Shown: positions 22,973 to 29,919 of the stretch, piece by piece
Numbering within the stretch: the first letter of the stretch is position 1
How the letters are laid out: each line of letters opens with the position of its first letter
Virus record (IMG/VR): IMGVR_UViG_3300008952_000138
Location: 1-37,560 of that record
Length of the DNA stretch: 37,560 nucleotides
From: a virus
Direction: 5' to 3' (one strand)
Notes under the pieces: model-generated
Databases searched by the model: none
What the model was told of the DNA's origin: nothing
Seen by the model: only the letters and a program-made list of their open reading frames with translations
Position numbers and translations under genes: made by a program

Positions 22973-23847
22973 TGTGTGTTATCTCTTTATACTCTGAGAA
23001 ATCAAAGAAAACTCCAGATTTAGAAGATCTTGAAAAAATGCAAAAAGTACACGGTCACGGGGGGGGCATAGCATGGATAAAAGACAAAAAAGTATTTTAC
23101 AAAAAAGGGATCAATTTAGACTCTAAATCAATGATTAAAATAATAAAAGATGAAAACATTAAACCACCATTTGTCATTCACTTTAGGATAAAATCAAGTG
23201 GCAATATTTGTAAAACAAACGAGTGTAATTTTAAACGAAATAATAAAAATCATAACTGTTCTTGTCATGGTTTTTTGATTGATCAAAACGGATTAAATGT
23301 TCAATCTGGATCAACTGATAAAGGGATCATTTTTCATAATGGAACATGCAATGAGGATTTATTGGATCTAGATATAAGAAATTTATGCTTAATGAAGAGA
23401 ATTAAAAAACCTGATTTTGTTAGTGATTCTCATAAAATAGCTTTTCTAGTTGCTCATTATGGAGATCAGTATATACTAGATTGGATCGAAAATACAGAGA
23501 AATTTGCAATTTTGACACCTAAAGGTTTAACATATTATAATAATTTCGAGAAGGATTCATCTAATAATTTAGTGTCTAATACATGGCATGACGACACTTA
23601 TGATTATTCAGTGTTTAATAATTCAAGATATTTTAAGAATAAATCAAAATGTGATAATAACAAAGATTGTTTAGATCATGATTACACGCTTAATGAATGT
23701 CTTATTGAGGATAATGGCAAATACTATAAAGTTGATGAACATGGCAATTATAGAGAATTAGACGCTTATGACGATGATTATTGGTATTATAATGATGATA
23801 TGATTTATGACAGATATTTAACAAATAGATATAGTAAAAATGATTAA
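22972..23847 (+). CDS. Class II glutamine amidotransferase (Ntn hydrolase)
   Basis: The 291-residue protein begins MC, so removal of Met exposes the catalytic N-terminal Cys. Further family motifs are HFRIKSSG (70-77; the Arg binds glutamine), CHGFLIDQNG (98-107; equivalent of the HPF block), IFHNGT (120-125; oxyanion hole) and SDSHKIAFL (151-159). It should hydrolyse glutamine to glutamate and ammonia. No synthase domain is attached, so the neighbouring amidoligase is the likely ammonia acceptor partner. A Cys cluster (C80, C85, C96, C98) is inserted, and the C-terminus is very Tyr/Asp-rich. A run of eight G at 23059-23066 encodes the Gly triplet. Confidence 0.88.
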   Translation: MCVISLYSEKSKKTPDLEDLEKMQKVHGHGGGIAWIKDKKVFYKKGINLDSKSMIKIIKDENIKPPFVIHFRIKSSGNICKTNECNFKRNNKNHNCSCHGFLIDQNGLNVQSGSTDKGIIFHNGTCNEDLLDLDIRNLCLMKRIKKPDFVSDSHKIAFLVAHYGDQYILDWIENTEKFAILTPKGLTYYNNFEKDSSNNLVSNTWHDDTYDYSVFNNSRYFKNKSKCDNNKDCLDHDYTLNECLIEDNGKYYKVDEHGNYRELDAYDDDYWYYNDDMIYDRYLTNRYSKND

Positions 23848-24025
23848 TTCAATATTTGATAAATTAGATCAAATGAAAAATTTATCCTTTCATGAAGGAA
23901 ATATTTCAAATAATCCAGAATTATATATTTTGATATCAAATACAAAGATTGATTTTGAAAATACGTTTAATCTAATGATTGAAATTATTATAGAGTTATC
24001 AAAAAGGAATATGAAAAATGAATAA
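23840..24025 (+). CDS. Hypothetical protein, 61 residues
   Basis: It overlaps the amidotransferase gene by 8 nt and ends 8 nt inside the next one. The product has a hydrophilic N-terminal half and a helical C-terminal half (FENTFNLMIEIIIELSKR). No family recognised; operon membership is its best support. Confidence 0.6.
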   Translation: MINSIFDKLDQMKNLSFHEGNISNNPELYILISNTKIDFENTFNLMIEIIIELSKRNMKNE

Positions 24026-24122
24026 TTTATGTAATTGTGATAATTGCAAAAGAGAAATTAAAAAAATTAGTGTTGTATATGTTTTTCAAACTTTAGAATA
24101 TGAATTAAGGAATAGTGATTAA
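24018..24122 (+). CDS. 34-residue CxC...C protein
   Basis: The ATG at 24018 overlaps the end of the previous gene. The peptide opens with a CNCDNC cluster (C5, C7, C10), followed by a helix-like stretch. The stop (TAA 24120-24122) overlaps the GTG of the next gene. Small, but bounded by tight overlaps on both sides. Confidence 0.5.
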   Translation: MNNLCNCDNCKREIKKISVVYVFQTLEYELRNSD

Positions 24123-24333
24123 ATTAGATGAATATGAGAGATATTTAAAATCTCAAGCTAAGCAGATAGATAAAGCAGAAGAGGCATTTTTTGAGGAATG
24201 TATAACACAATTATATTTTTTAAATCGTTGTGGTTTTGATATAGAAAAAATAGAAGATATGCTAAAAGAATCAGTAAATCAAGCGATTGATCAATTTTTA
24301 GAAGCTGATCACAAAGGAATATTTGATGATTAG
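24115..24333 (+). CDS. Hypothetical helical protein, 72 residues
   Basis: The frame starts at GTG 24115 within GTGATTAA. The product is acidic and helical throughout (YERYLKSQAKQIDKAEEAFFEE, IEKIEDMLKESVNQAIDQFLE) with two Cys. No family recognised. It is part of the amidoligase operon by overlaps on both sides. Confidence 0.6.
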   Translation: MIKLDEYERYLKSQAKQIDKAEEAFFEECITQLYFLNRCGFDIEKIEDMLKESVNQAIDQFLEADHKGIFDD

Positions 24334-24406
24334 TTTTTTCGAATGTCTTAATTATTCAATAGGATCTTTTCTAAGTATTATTCTAGTTTTAGCATATTTC
24401 AATTAA
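24326..24406 (+). CDS. 26-residue membrane peptide
   Basis: The ATG at 24326 overlaps the preceding stop. The peptide is almost entirely one hydrophobic helix (IGSFLSIILVLAYF). It ends the operon; beyond it the DNA is non-coding for about 570 bp. Confidence 0.45.
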   Translation: MISFFECLNYSIGSFLSIILVLAYFN

Positions 24407-24450
24407 ATCTCATTAGTCCTAAATCAAAAAAATAAATTCTGTTTTTGTTA

Positions 24451-24630
24451 AAGTCAACAGAAAACCCTATTTTAGCCTTGTTTTAACCAATAAAGGCTAT
24501 TTTAACCTCTAAATATGCCAGGAAGCCCATTTTAGCCTTATTTCCTGGTGAAAAGCCCAAAATAGCCTCCGTTGGGCCAAAGAAGCCCAAAATACGCCTG
24601 GATTGGCCAAAGAAGGTCAAAATGCCCTTT
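24451..24630 (+). repeat. Six 30-bp iterons
   Basis: Six contiguous imperfect 30-bp units share a core such as GCCCATTTTAGCC or GCCCAAAATAGCC at unit position 15-27. Cores begin at 24465, 24495, 24525, 24555, 24585 and 24615, so the period is exactly 30 bp. The first three have TTTT and the last three AAAA in the middle, i.e. the array switches orientation of an almost palindromic core. CCAGGAA/TTCCTGG (24518-24548) adds an inverted repeat around the third unit. An array of protein-binding iterons at a replication origin or control site is the best reading. Confidence 0.75.
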
Positions 24631-24792
24631 TCTTAAACATTTATAAAAGGCAATGATCTTACTAAATAACACGCTTGAAAATTTGGTATATATACTCGAA
24701 AACCTATTTAAACCCTAGTAAAACTGGTCTTTATATATGATTTTGAGTATAAATACTAAAAACACGCATGGAAAAATAAACGATCATTAGTC

Positions 24793-24851
24793 CATGCCTA
24801 AATGATCGATTTTAGGCGTGAAAGCGATCTTCTAGGCGTGATTTTCTGATC
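24793..24851 (+). repeat. TTAGGCRTG repeats, right copy
   Basis: TTAGGCGTG (24812) and CTAGGCGTG (24832) are spaced 20 bp, each followed by CGATC or GATC. An inverted copy CATGCCTAA lies at 24793-24801. They match the pair at 20435-20474. Confidence 0.6.
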
Positions 24852-24979
24852 GGTGTGTGCCAGGCTTAATGCTTACTAGGGGTGTAGAAAATTTTTACTT
24901 TGTTACTAGGTAGGTAGAATTTTTTTCTTTAATTATTTTCCAAGTGTGTTTCTTCTTCCAGAATAACCACCCCCCCCTA

Positions 24980-26029
24980 CTAAATAATTTCAACTATACC
25001 CCCCACTCTCTCTTTGGCCAACTCTGTATATTCCTCACTAAGTTCTATTCCTATCCAATTCAATCCTAGTTTATCTGCTGCAAAGCCTGTAGTTCCTGCA
25101 CCAAAAAATGGGTCCAAGACTACACCATCAGGTTTTGGACAAGCACATTTCAGTATTTTTAATGGTAGATCGTATGGGAAAGTTGCAAAGTGGGCTTTAG
25201 CAAATGGTCGTGTATTTATTTCAAATATATCTCCAGGATTTTTACCTAATGGGTGGTTTGATGAACGACCATCTGGATAATAACCACCTGTTTGTTTATT
25301 TCTTACAAGTCCACTAGCAGATTGACCACCTACATTGGCCCATTTTCTATCTGCTGCCTGCTCGTCATAAAACTTATCAGTTCTATCCCTATGTAGTCTT
25401 TCTGTATTACAATTATTTTGATTAGGAACTGTTAAATCTGCATATTTTTCATTTATCTTTCTATTCTTAGGCTTTTTATATACTGTTACACATTCTTCTC
25501 TTACTGAATCCAAGTCAAAATAATACTTTCTTTTCTTTGCAAAGAAGAATACTGATTCATATTTTGTTGTGAAGCGGTCCTTCACTGAACTTGGCATAGA
25601 GTTATGCTTAAACCATATAACATGATTACGTGCTATCCAACCATTATCTATACAGTTAATATAGAATCTTTCAGGTATTCCAACCCTGCTTTTAGGCTTT
25701 AACATTTCAATTATCTTTGGCTTTTTATCAAATTCCCATGATCTTTTGTTTGTAGATACATCTGTTCCTGCGCCTTTACCACTTCCTGTGTATGTATCTC
25801 CAAGATTAACCCATACAGTTCCTGTATCTTTTACAACTCTTTTTAATTCTAACATAAGTAAGTCTAATTTGGCCAAATATTCTTGAAATGTTTCCTCTGC
25901 ACCCCATTGTTTATCATCTGGATATTGACGTAATGCCCAATATGGTGGACTAGTGATAACTGTGTCAATAGATAGGCTTGGTATTTCCTTAAGTCTTTCC
26001 ATTACATCTCCAATCATTATTCTTCTCAT
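24980..26029 (-). CDS. DNA methyltransferase, beta class (N4-C or N6-A)
   Basis: The 349-residue protein has the catalytic motif IV TSPPYW at residues 26-31 and the AdoMet-binding motif DPFFGAGTTG near 306-315, followed by IGIELSEEY. Motif IV before motif I is the beta-class order, and S/TSPPY favours N4-cytosine but does not exclude N6-adenine. The middle 200 residues hold the target recognition region (HVIWFKHNSMPSS, FFFAKKRKYYFDLDSV). No restriction enzyme gene is adjacent, so it probably protects viral DNA. It is the last gene of the minus-strand replication operon. The start overlaps a tiny membrane-peptide frame. Confidence 0.92.
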   Translation of the reverse strand: MRRIMIGDVMERLKEIPSLSIDTVITSPPYWALRQYPDDKQWGAEETFQEYLAKLDLLMLELKRVVKDTGTVWVNLGDTYTGSGKGAGTDVSTNKRSWEFDKKPKIIEMLKPKSRVGIPERFYINCIDNGWIARNHVIWFKHNSMPSSVKDRFTTKYESVFFFAKKRKYYFDLDSVREECVTVYKKPKNRKINEKYADLTVPNQNNCNTERLHRDRTDKFYDEQAADRKWANVGGQSASGLVRNKQTGGYYPDGRSSNHPLGKNPGDIFEINTRPFAKAHFATFPYDLPLKILKCACPKPDGVVLDPFFGAGTTGFAADKLGLNWIGIELSEEYTELAKERVGGIVEII

Positions 26030-26085
26030 AGTAATATCAATCCGTACACTATGAACGTTATGCTTAGTATGGTTAGTATGCCCAT
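26026..26085 (-). CDS. 19-residue hydrophobic peptide (tentative)
   Basis: MGILTILSITFIVYGLILL is a single hydrophobic helix whose stop overlaps the methyltransferase ATG. The overlap supports it; the length makes it uncertain. Confidence 0.3.
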   Translation of the reverse strand: MGILTILSITFIVYGLILL

Positions 26086-26087
26086 TA

Positions 26088-26195
26088 TCAATACTCTTGC
26101 ACCTTTTTTCTGTTTAAATCTTCTAATGCTCTACATAAACGTTCCAAAAGCATTTCTATTTTCTCCTGGTTATATAGTTTAATTACTTCTGTCAT
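26088..26195 (-). CDS. 35-residue helical peptide
   Basis: The ATG overlaps the stop of the zinc-ribbon peptide (ATGA). The peptide is one amphipathic helix (IEMLLERLCRALEDLNRKKVQ). GGAG lies before a second in-frame ATG at codon 15, which may be the real start. Confidence 0.4.
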   Translation of the reverse strand: MTEVIKLYNQEKIEMLLERLCRALEDLNRKKVQEY

Positions 26196-26278
26196 TGTTC
26201 TACCTCACATTCACTACAGATACGAAATTTCTTTCTACTAGACTTTAATGGTTTTTTACAAGTACGACATTCTTCCAT
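26192..26278 (-). CDS. 28-residue zinc-ribbon peptide
   Basis: Two Cys pairs (CRTC at 4-7 and CSEC at 21-24) separated by a basic stretch (KSSRKKFR) make a minimal zinc ribbon. It is coupled by ATGA overlap to the next frame. Confidence 0.5.
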   Translation of the reverse strand: MEECRTCKKPLKSSRKKFRICSECEVEQ

Positions 26279-26310
26279 GTAAAAGTGTGTATAATATTAG
26301 TTATTTAAAT

Positions 26311-26811
26311 CTAACTCTGATAGCCTGTTAGATATACTTTCAAACCCTTTCCTGCTGTAGAACTACCGATTTGATCTACATCTACAGTTATTAATGCTCC
26401 ACTTGCTAAAGCAGTATCGGTTAATGTAGGAGCTGTTGCTGCTGTTGCAGTAGAAGTCTCTCCTGCGTCTATAACTATCTTATTTGAAGCCATGATTGTA
26501 GTTCCACCCTCATTCACATCTACTACTAAAGTTGATCCTACAGGTGCAGTTTGTACTGAAGCACTTATACCTGTTAAAGTCATAGCATAGGGCATTACAA
26601 ATTTAACTACATCTGTTGCTACTGTTAAATCTGTAGTTGATTCATCAGAACAGGCTAACATAATACATTCTGTTTTTCCTGCTGTTGATATATCTGCTAG
26701 TGTGATAGTTCCATCTAAGATCTTACTTGAGATAACTGCGTCAGCAGCAAGTTCAATTTGTTCTACGGTTGATCCTACTCCACTTGTATCTTGTGGTGGA
26801 TAGTTGGCCAT
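26311..26811 (-). CDS. Fibre accessory protein, paralogue of 2210-2818
   Basis: Starting at the ATG at 26811, 1 nt after the stop of the preceding gene, the product has 166 residues. Its C-terminal domain (ECIMLACSDE to VYLTGYQS) is paralogous to that of the protein at 2210-2818, sharing TAPVGST, VDQIGSS and STAGKGLKV. The frame is open upstream to 26871, but that part overlaps the neighbour. It is a virion-type protein placed in the replication operon, far from other structural genes along the window. Confidence 0.75.
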   Translation of the reverse strand: MANYPPQDTSGVGSTVEQIELAADAVISSKILDGTITLADISTAGKTECIMLACSDESTTDLTVATDVVKFVMPYAMTLTGISASVQTAPVGSTLVVDVNEGGTTIMASNKIVIDAGETSTATAATAPTLTDTALASGALITVDVDQIGSSTAGKGLKVYLTGYQS

Positions 26812-26812
26812 T

Positions 26813-27157
26813 CTAACCTTCCATACCGACTTCGGATATTCTACATATTCTAACTGTAGTTCCTGATCCATCAGTTGTTCTCATGTTAAATGTGTCTCCA
26901 AATCTTACAGGAATATCCCAAATATATAATGCTTCAGCTACTACGTTGTTGCCTGAATTTAATTTTAACCATGTTGTACCTGAATCTAATGTAAATTGAA
27001 CATCTACTGCTGAACTTACTGCTACTGCTACTCTAAATTTACTGGCTTCCTGATCGGAACTTAATGTTTCTGGACTTAAATCTGCTGCAAACCATTCAGC
27101 GTTTTGTGCCTTACTACCACTTGCTGAACCTATAACTTCAACATGAGTACCAACCAT
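26813..27157 (-). CDS. Small virion protein, fibre-associated
   Basis: The 114-residue protein is beta-rich (GTHVEVIGSASGS, FRVAVAVSSAVDVQFTLDSG, LYIWDIPVRFGDTFNMRTTDGSG) and looks like a structural tail or head-fibre component. It is translated just before the fibre paralogue at 26311. A late-promoter variant TACTTCTAAT (27182-27191) starts 34 nt before the ATG, separating it in timing from the surrounding early genes. Confidence 0.6.
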   Translation of the reverse strand: MVGTHVEVIGSASGSKAQNAEWFAADLSPETLSSDQEASKFRVAVAVSSAVDVQFTLDSGTTWLKLNSGNNVVAEALYIWDIPVRFGDTFNMRTTDGSGTTVRICRISEVGMEG

Positions 27158-27166
27158 ATCTATTCA

Positions 27167-27352
27167 TTAATCTCTATCATTATTAGAAGTAAATTTCTTG
27201 TGTTCTTCTATTACACTCTTACACATAATCATTAGTTTGTGCATGACTTCTAAATCAACTTCCTTCTGTTTCTCTATTTTATTTGCAAATGCCATTTCAT
27301 ACCATGCTAATATAGCCTTATAATCATCTGCGTTTAACTCTACTTCTACCAT
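27167..27352 (-). CDS. Hypothetical protein, 61 residues
   Basis: It starts within the stop of the preceding 53-residue gene and is acidic and helical (YKAILAWYEMAFANKIEKQKE, VMHKLMIMCKSVIEEH). It somewhat resembles that 53-residue product (VELN/MELT start then helices), suggesting a duplicated pair. Function unknown. Confidence 0.55.
   Translation of the reverse strand: MVEVELNADDYKAILAWYEMAFANKIEKQKEVDLEVMHKLMIMCKSVIEEHKKFTSNNDRD
27182..27191 (-). promoter_or_regulatory. Late promoter variant TACTTCTAAT
   Basis: TACTTCTAAT on the minus strand begins 34 nt before the ATG at 27157, within the 3' end of the upstream early gene. Confidence 0.5.
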
Positions 27353-27507
27353 TCTGAATCTTCAACCTTTCGCTGATTTTCACGTTCGACCAGGAACAGA
27401 TCCATAATATCTGCATACTCGGGTACTAATGCAGGATCTATTTTTGCTGTTTCCATTAATTTACAAACTAACATACATTGTCTTGCTGTAAGTTCCATAC
27501 TAGGCAT
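27346..27507 (-). CDS. Hypothetical protein, 53 residues
   Basis: The ATG at 27507 follows the stop of the 349-residue gene by 1 nt (TGATATG). The peptide is helical (MELTARQCMLVCKLMETA, YADIMDLFLVERENQRK). Its end overlaps the next ATG by a few bases. No family recognised. Confidence 0.55.
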   Translation of the reverse strand: MPSMELTARQCMLVCKLMETAKIDPALVPEYADIMDLFLVERENQRKVEDSEW

Positions 27508-27508
27508 A

Positions 27509-28558
27509 TCAGTTACCCATATCAAAGAAGTTTGGATTATCCTCTAGGAAAGATTCACATTGATTACAATCATCTTTTTCAATATGTGAAGCCATTATCT
27601 TCTTTTTACTTGCATTTTTCATATACTTGTTTATCTTTGGGTTCTTTAATAATATCTTACCGAATGGGCATATATCTGACCAATCCTCATTCATAATTTG
27701 TTTCATTCTATCGTCTAATTCCTTTAATGCCTTATTTGAATTAATCGCAAATTTTAACCCTTTGGTTGTCATAGGTTTAACTACATCATGACATGGACAT
27801 TTACATTTACTTGATACACATTCTAATCTGTCTCTACAATTTCTACAATTATGTTCATCTTCTTCTATCTCCCACCTGGTTTTAAATCCGTATTCTCCCT
27901 CTACTACATGAGCTAGTGATGTTGTAGAATTACACGCCACAATCAGTGCTTCATATTCCATTTGGGTTGTAGCAAATCTACTGTCTCTTGCTGATTTAAC
28001 GTGCTTACTAATTTTAGTGCATAGTTTTGGATCATGTTTTTCCTTATGATCCTTCTCCATTTTTATAGCAAGTTTAGCTAATTCCCCTGCTATGAAACAT
28101 TCAAAGTTATATCTTTCAATATCTTCTTTAGTCTCCTTAACCTTAATATCTTGTGCTGGCCCACGTTCCATATCCTTAATCCTTCTAATCAAATCATCTT
28201 TCATTACATATAATTCCTTGTCAGATATTTCATCTAGTTTGGGTTGTTCTTCTTTCTTATTCTCATGTCTATATTTTTTTGGAAGTAAATTATAGATCCA
28301 TGATTGACTTATCAATTTAAAGTGTTCTTCTCTTACCTTGTTAATCAGTAATGCTATATCCTTAACATTTGGTTCTTCATTCTTCCTTCTTTCTTTAATA
28401 TTCTTAATCTTGAGTAATACTAATTGATTCTTTTCCTCTATTGCTTCTTCATATATTCTAGCCAATTCTAATATTTTGGCTTTGACTACAGGTTTTATAT
28501 CTTTCTCAAAATGTTTAATTTCATTAATAACCTTCTCTGCTTCATTCTGACTATACAT
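27509..28558 (-). CDS. Charged coiled-coil protein with zinc cluster
   Basis: The 349-residue protein is very rich in Lys and Glu and predicted to be helical. It contains SWIYNLLPKKYRHENKK (about residues 85-101), a central Cys cluster CRNCRDRLECVSSKCKCPC (about 236-254, seven Cys plus His), and CNQC near the C-terminus. This points to a nucleic-acid-binding protein, and the place in the replication operon agrees. A TATA-like CTTATATAA (28591-28599) stands about 37 nt upstream, so it may have its own promoter with a short pyrimidine-rich leader. I do not recognise a family. Confidence 0.65.
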   Translation of the reverse strand: MYSQNEAEKVINEIKHFEKDIKPVVKAKILELARIYEEAIEEKNQLVLLKIKNIKERRKNEEPNVKDIALLINKVREEHFKLISQSWIYNLLPKKYRHENKKEEQPKLDEISDKELYVMKDDLIRRIKDMERGPAQDIKVKETKEDIERYNFECFIAGELAKLAIKMEKDHKEKHDPKLCTKISKHVKSARDSRFATTQMEYEALIVACNSTTSLAHVVEGEYGFKTRWEIEEDEHNCRNCRDRLECVSSKCKCPCHDVVKPMTTKGLKFAINSNKALKELDDRMKQIMNEDWSDICPFGKILLKNPKINKYMKNASKKKIMASHIEKDDCNQCESFLEDNPNFFDMGN

Positions 28559-28590
28559 AAAAAAAGAAGAAGGATTGGTATTAATAAGCC

Positions 28591-28599
28591 TTATATAAG
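28591..28599 (-). promoter_or_regulatory. TATA box within replication operon
   Basis: CTTATATAA on the minus strand is centred 37 nt before the ATG at 28558, which predicts a leader of roughly 10 nt. Confidence 0.45.
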
Positions 28600-28607
28600 T
28601 CTTACTA

Positions 28608-29270
28608 TTACTCTTTCTTGAGCCTAGAAATATCTTCTCTCATATTTCTAAGCTCTTTTACAAGCAATAGCTGTATCAATTTATCTTCTTTTGCACTCAC
28701 AATCATACCAAACGTTTGAGAGTTTCTTGACATGATAGGGTGTAGAGTAGAGGTTACATGAACTGCAAGAGATTCTAACTCTTGCTCAAATGTTAAAAGT
28801 TGGGCGTGTCTATCCATAGTCTCTTGACTAACTTCTTCCCACTTTACATTATGTTCAGTTGCTCCACTACCTAATACAGTTTGCTGTTTTTCCTTTGAAG
28901 GATAACTTTTTCCAGAATTGCCTATTAGACCTGATATAACTGCTGAAGCTTCCTCTTTTGTGGCAGGAACTTCACAACCTTTCTTCTGTAAAAAAGCTAC
29001 TTGCTTCTCGGTAGGTGCTGTCATGTTATTAGTTTTACATTTTCCCCCTATTAAATGTTCCGATTTACTTATAGATTCTCTCCAAAACCATTTTACATTA
29101 TTCTCCTTACCAAAGATACCATTGGGTAATTTTTCATCTTTGGTTATAATATTGCCTTGTTCATCAAACCTGGCTTCAAAATATATAAGAGTGCCACACC
29201 CTCTGGGGCATGGTCTTTCTTTTGTATGGTATGCTTGTTCAGGAAGATTTTTGTCGAACAGCATAACCAT
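28608..29270 (-). CDS. Zinc-binding replication-operon protein
   Basis: From the ATG at 29270, which has GGAG 6 nt upstream, the product has 220 residues. The N-terminus holds a CPRGCG pair with a later C, likely a zinc site. The middle contains PTEKQVAFLQKKGCEVP followed by KEEASAVISGLI, a helical domain common at the ends of phage DNA-processing proteins. The C-terminus is a coiled coil (KELRNMREDISRLKK). Upstream in-frame codons overlap the neighbour more deeply and lack a ribosome-binding site. A role in single-strand DNA handling is possible but unproven. Confidence 0.6.
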   Translation of the reverse strand: MVMLFDKNLPEQAYHTKERPCPRGCGTLIYFEARFDEQGNIITKDEKLPNGIFGKENNVKWFWRESISKSEHLIGGKCKTNNMTAPTEKQVAFLQKKGCEVPATKEEASAVISGLIGNSGKSYPSKEKQQTVLGSGATEHNVKWEEVSQETMDRHAQLLTFEQELESLAVHVTSTLHPIMSRNSQTFGMIVSAKEDKLIQLLLVKELRNMREDISRLKKE

Positions 29271-29583
29271 TTTTCTTTCTCCTTTTTGGACCACGTTTCA
29301 AAGAAGCGAGTTCTTTAGTTGTCATTGTCTTGACAGGTTCTCCATTATCATCAGTTAGAACTGCTCCTAACTGCTCTACTGCTAAAGTTTTAAAGGCTTC
29401 AATGGCCAATTTAGTGTTAGATTCTGCTAAGTCTATCATTAATTGATCCATTGATATTGGATTGTTTGGATCAATGTTTAAAGTTATAGCGACTTTTGAA
29501 GTCTTTGCGAATCTCTCTAACTTTAGGTGTAGTGGTTCTGCTGTCTTTACAACTGTGGTCTTATCTATGAATTGTTCTGACAT
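29239..29583 (-). CDS. Hypothetical protein with basic tail
   Basis: The 114-residue product is helical in the middle (LKLERFAKTSKVAI, MIDLAESNTKLAIEAFKTLAVEQL) and ends with a strongly basic stretch (LKRGPKRRKKNG), suggesting nucleic-acid contact. A TTATATTAAA tract about 26 nt upstream may act as TATA box. It lies between the resolvase and the zinc protein genes. No family recognised. Confidence 0.6.
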   Translation of the reverse strand: MSEQFIDKTTVVKTAEPLHLKLERFAKTSKVAITLNIDPNNPISMDQLMIDLAESNTKLAIEAFKTLAVEQLGAVLTDDNGEPVKTMTTKELASLKRGPKRRKKNGYAVRQKSS

Positions 29584-29592
29584 GGTATTATA

Positions 29593-29919
29593 TTATAAAG
29601 AGTTTAATATAATTCTTTCCCCTTTATTAGTTCTCATAGCTATCTTACCATTATCATTCCATACTATTAATACAACACCTTGCCACTTTTCATCTGCTAG
29701 TTTTTCACGTTCTTTAGGTGGTACATATCCATTAGTCTTTGCTTGTATCAGTAAAGGATAATTAAACCAACCTTCTTGATCTACCTTTGGTGGTATAGCT
29801 ATAACATCATAAAGTCCTTTGGAAGCGTATGCCCTTAGACAATAATATCCCTTGTTTCTAAGGAACTTCATAATACGATATTCAAATGCCCTACCTTTTT
29901 TATAATTTTTACTAGACAT
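29593..29919 (-). CDS. hjc: Holliday-junction resolvase, archaeal Hjc type
   Basis: From the ATG at 29919 the product has 108 residues, close to cellular Hjc. It has the PD-(D/E)xK nuclease pattern: KKGRAFEYR with E13, ASKGLYDVIAI with D38, and LLIQAK with K61. Gln59 stands where Hjc usually has Glu, a variation that could weaken metal binding or be tolerated. Its partners are MCM and exonuclease genes in the same operon, so resolution of recombination or replication intermediates before packaging is likely. An ATG 15 nt further upstream overlaps the methyltransferase gene more deeply. Confidence 0.85.
   Translation of the reverse strand: MSSKNYKKGRAFEYRIMKFLRNKGYYCLRAYASKGLYDVIAIPPKVDQEGWFNYPLLIQAKTNGYVPPKEREKLADEKWQGVVLIVWNDNGKIAMRTNKGERIILNSL

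Larger units (their letters stand above)
24407..24979. other. Non-coding region with iterons, candidate origin
   Basis: This 573-bp stretch between converging operons carries six 30-bp iterons (24451-24630), a TATA-rich stretch (24680-24760), TTAGGCGTG repeats (24793-24851), two similar T-rich tracts (24886-24930) that may terminate the plus-strand operon, and a run of eight C (24970-24977). No gene-like frame is convincing. Confidence 0.6.

Noticed and set aside
24451-24630. 30-bp repeats considered as a CRISPR array
   Set aside because: The units are contiguous and imperfect with a short core, there are no unique spacers, and no cas gene is present. An iteron array fits better.
26812-26871. 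Longer start for the fibre gene at 26311 (ATG at 26871)
   Set aside because: The added part lies fully in the preceding gene, while the ATG at 26811 directly follows that gene's stop codon.
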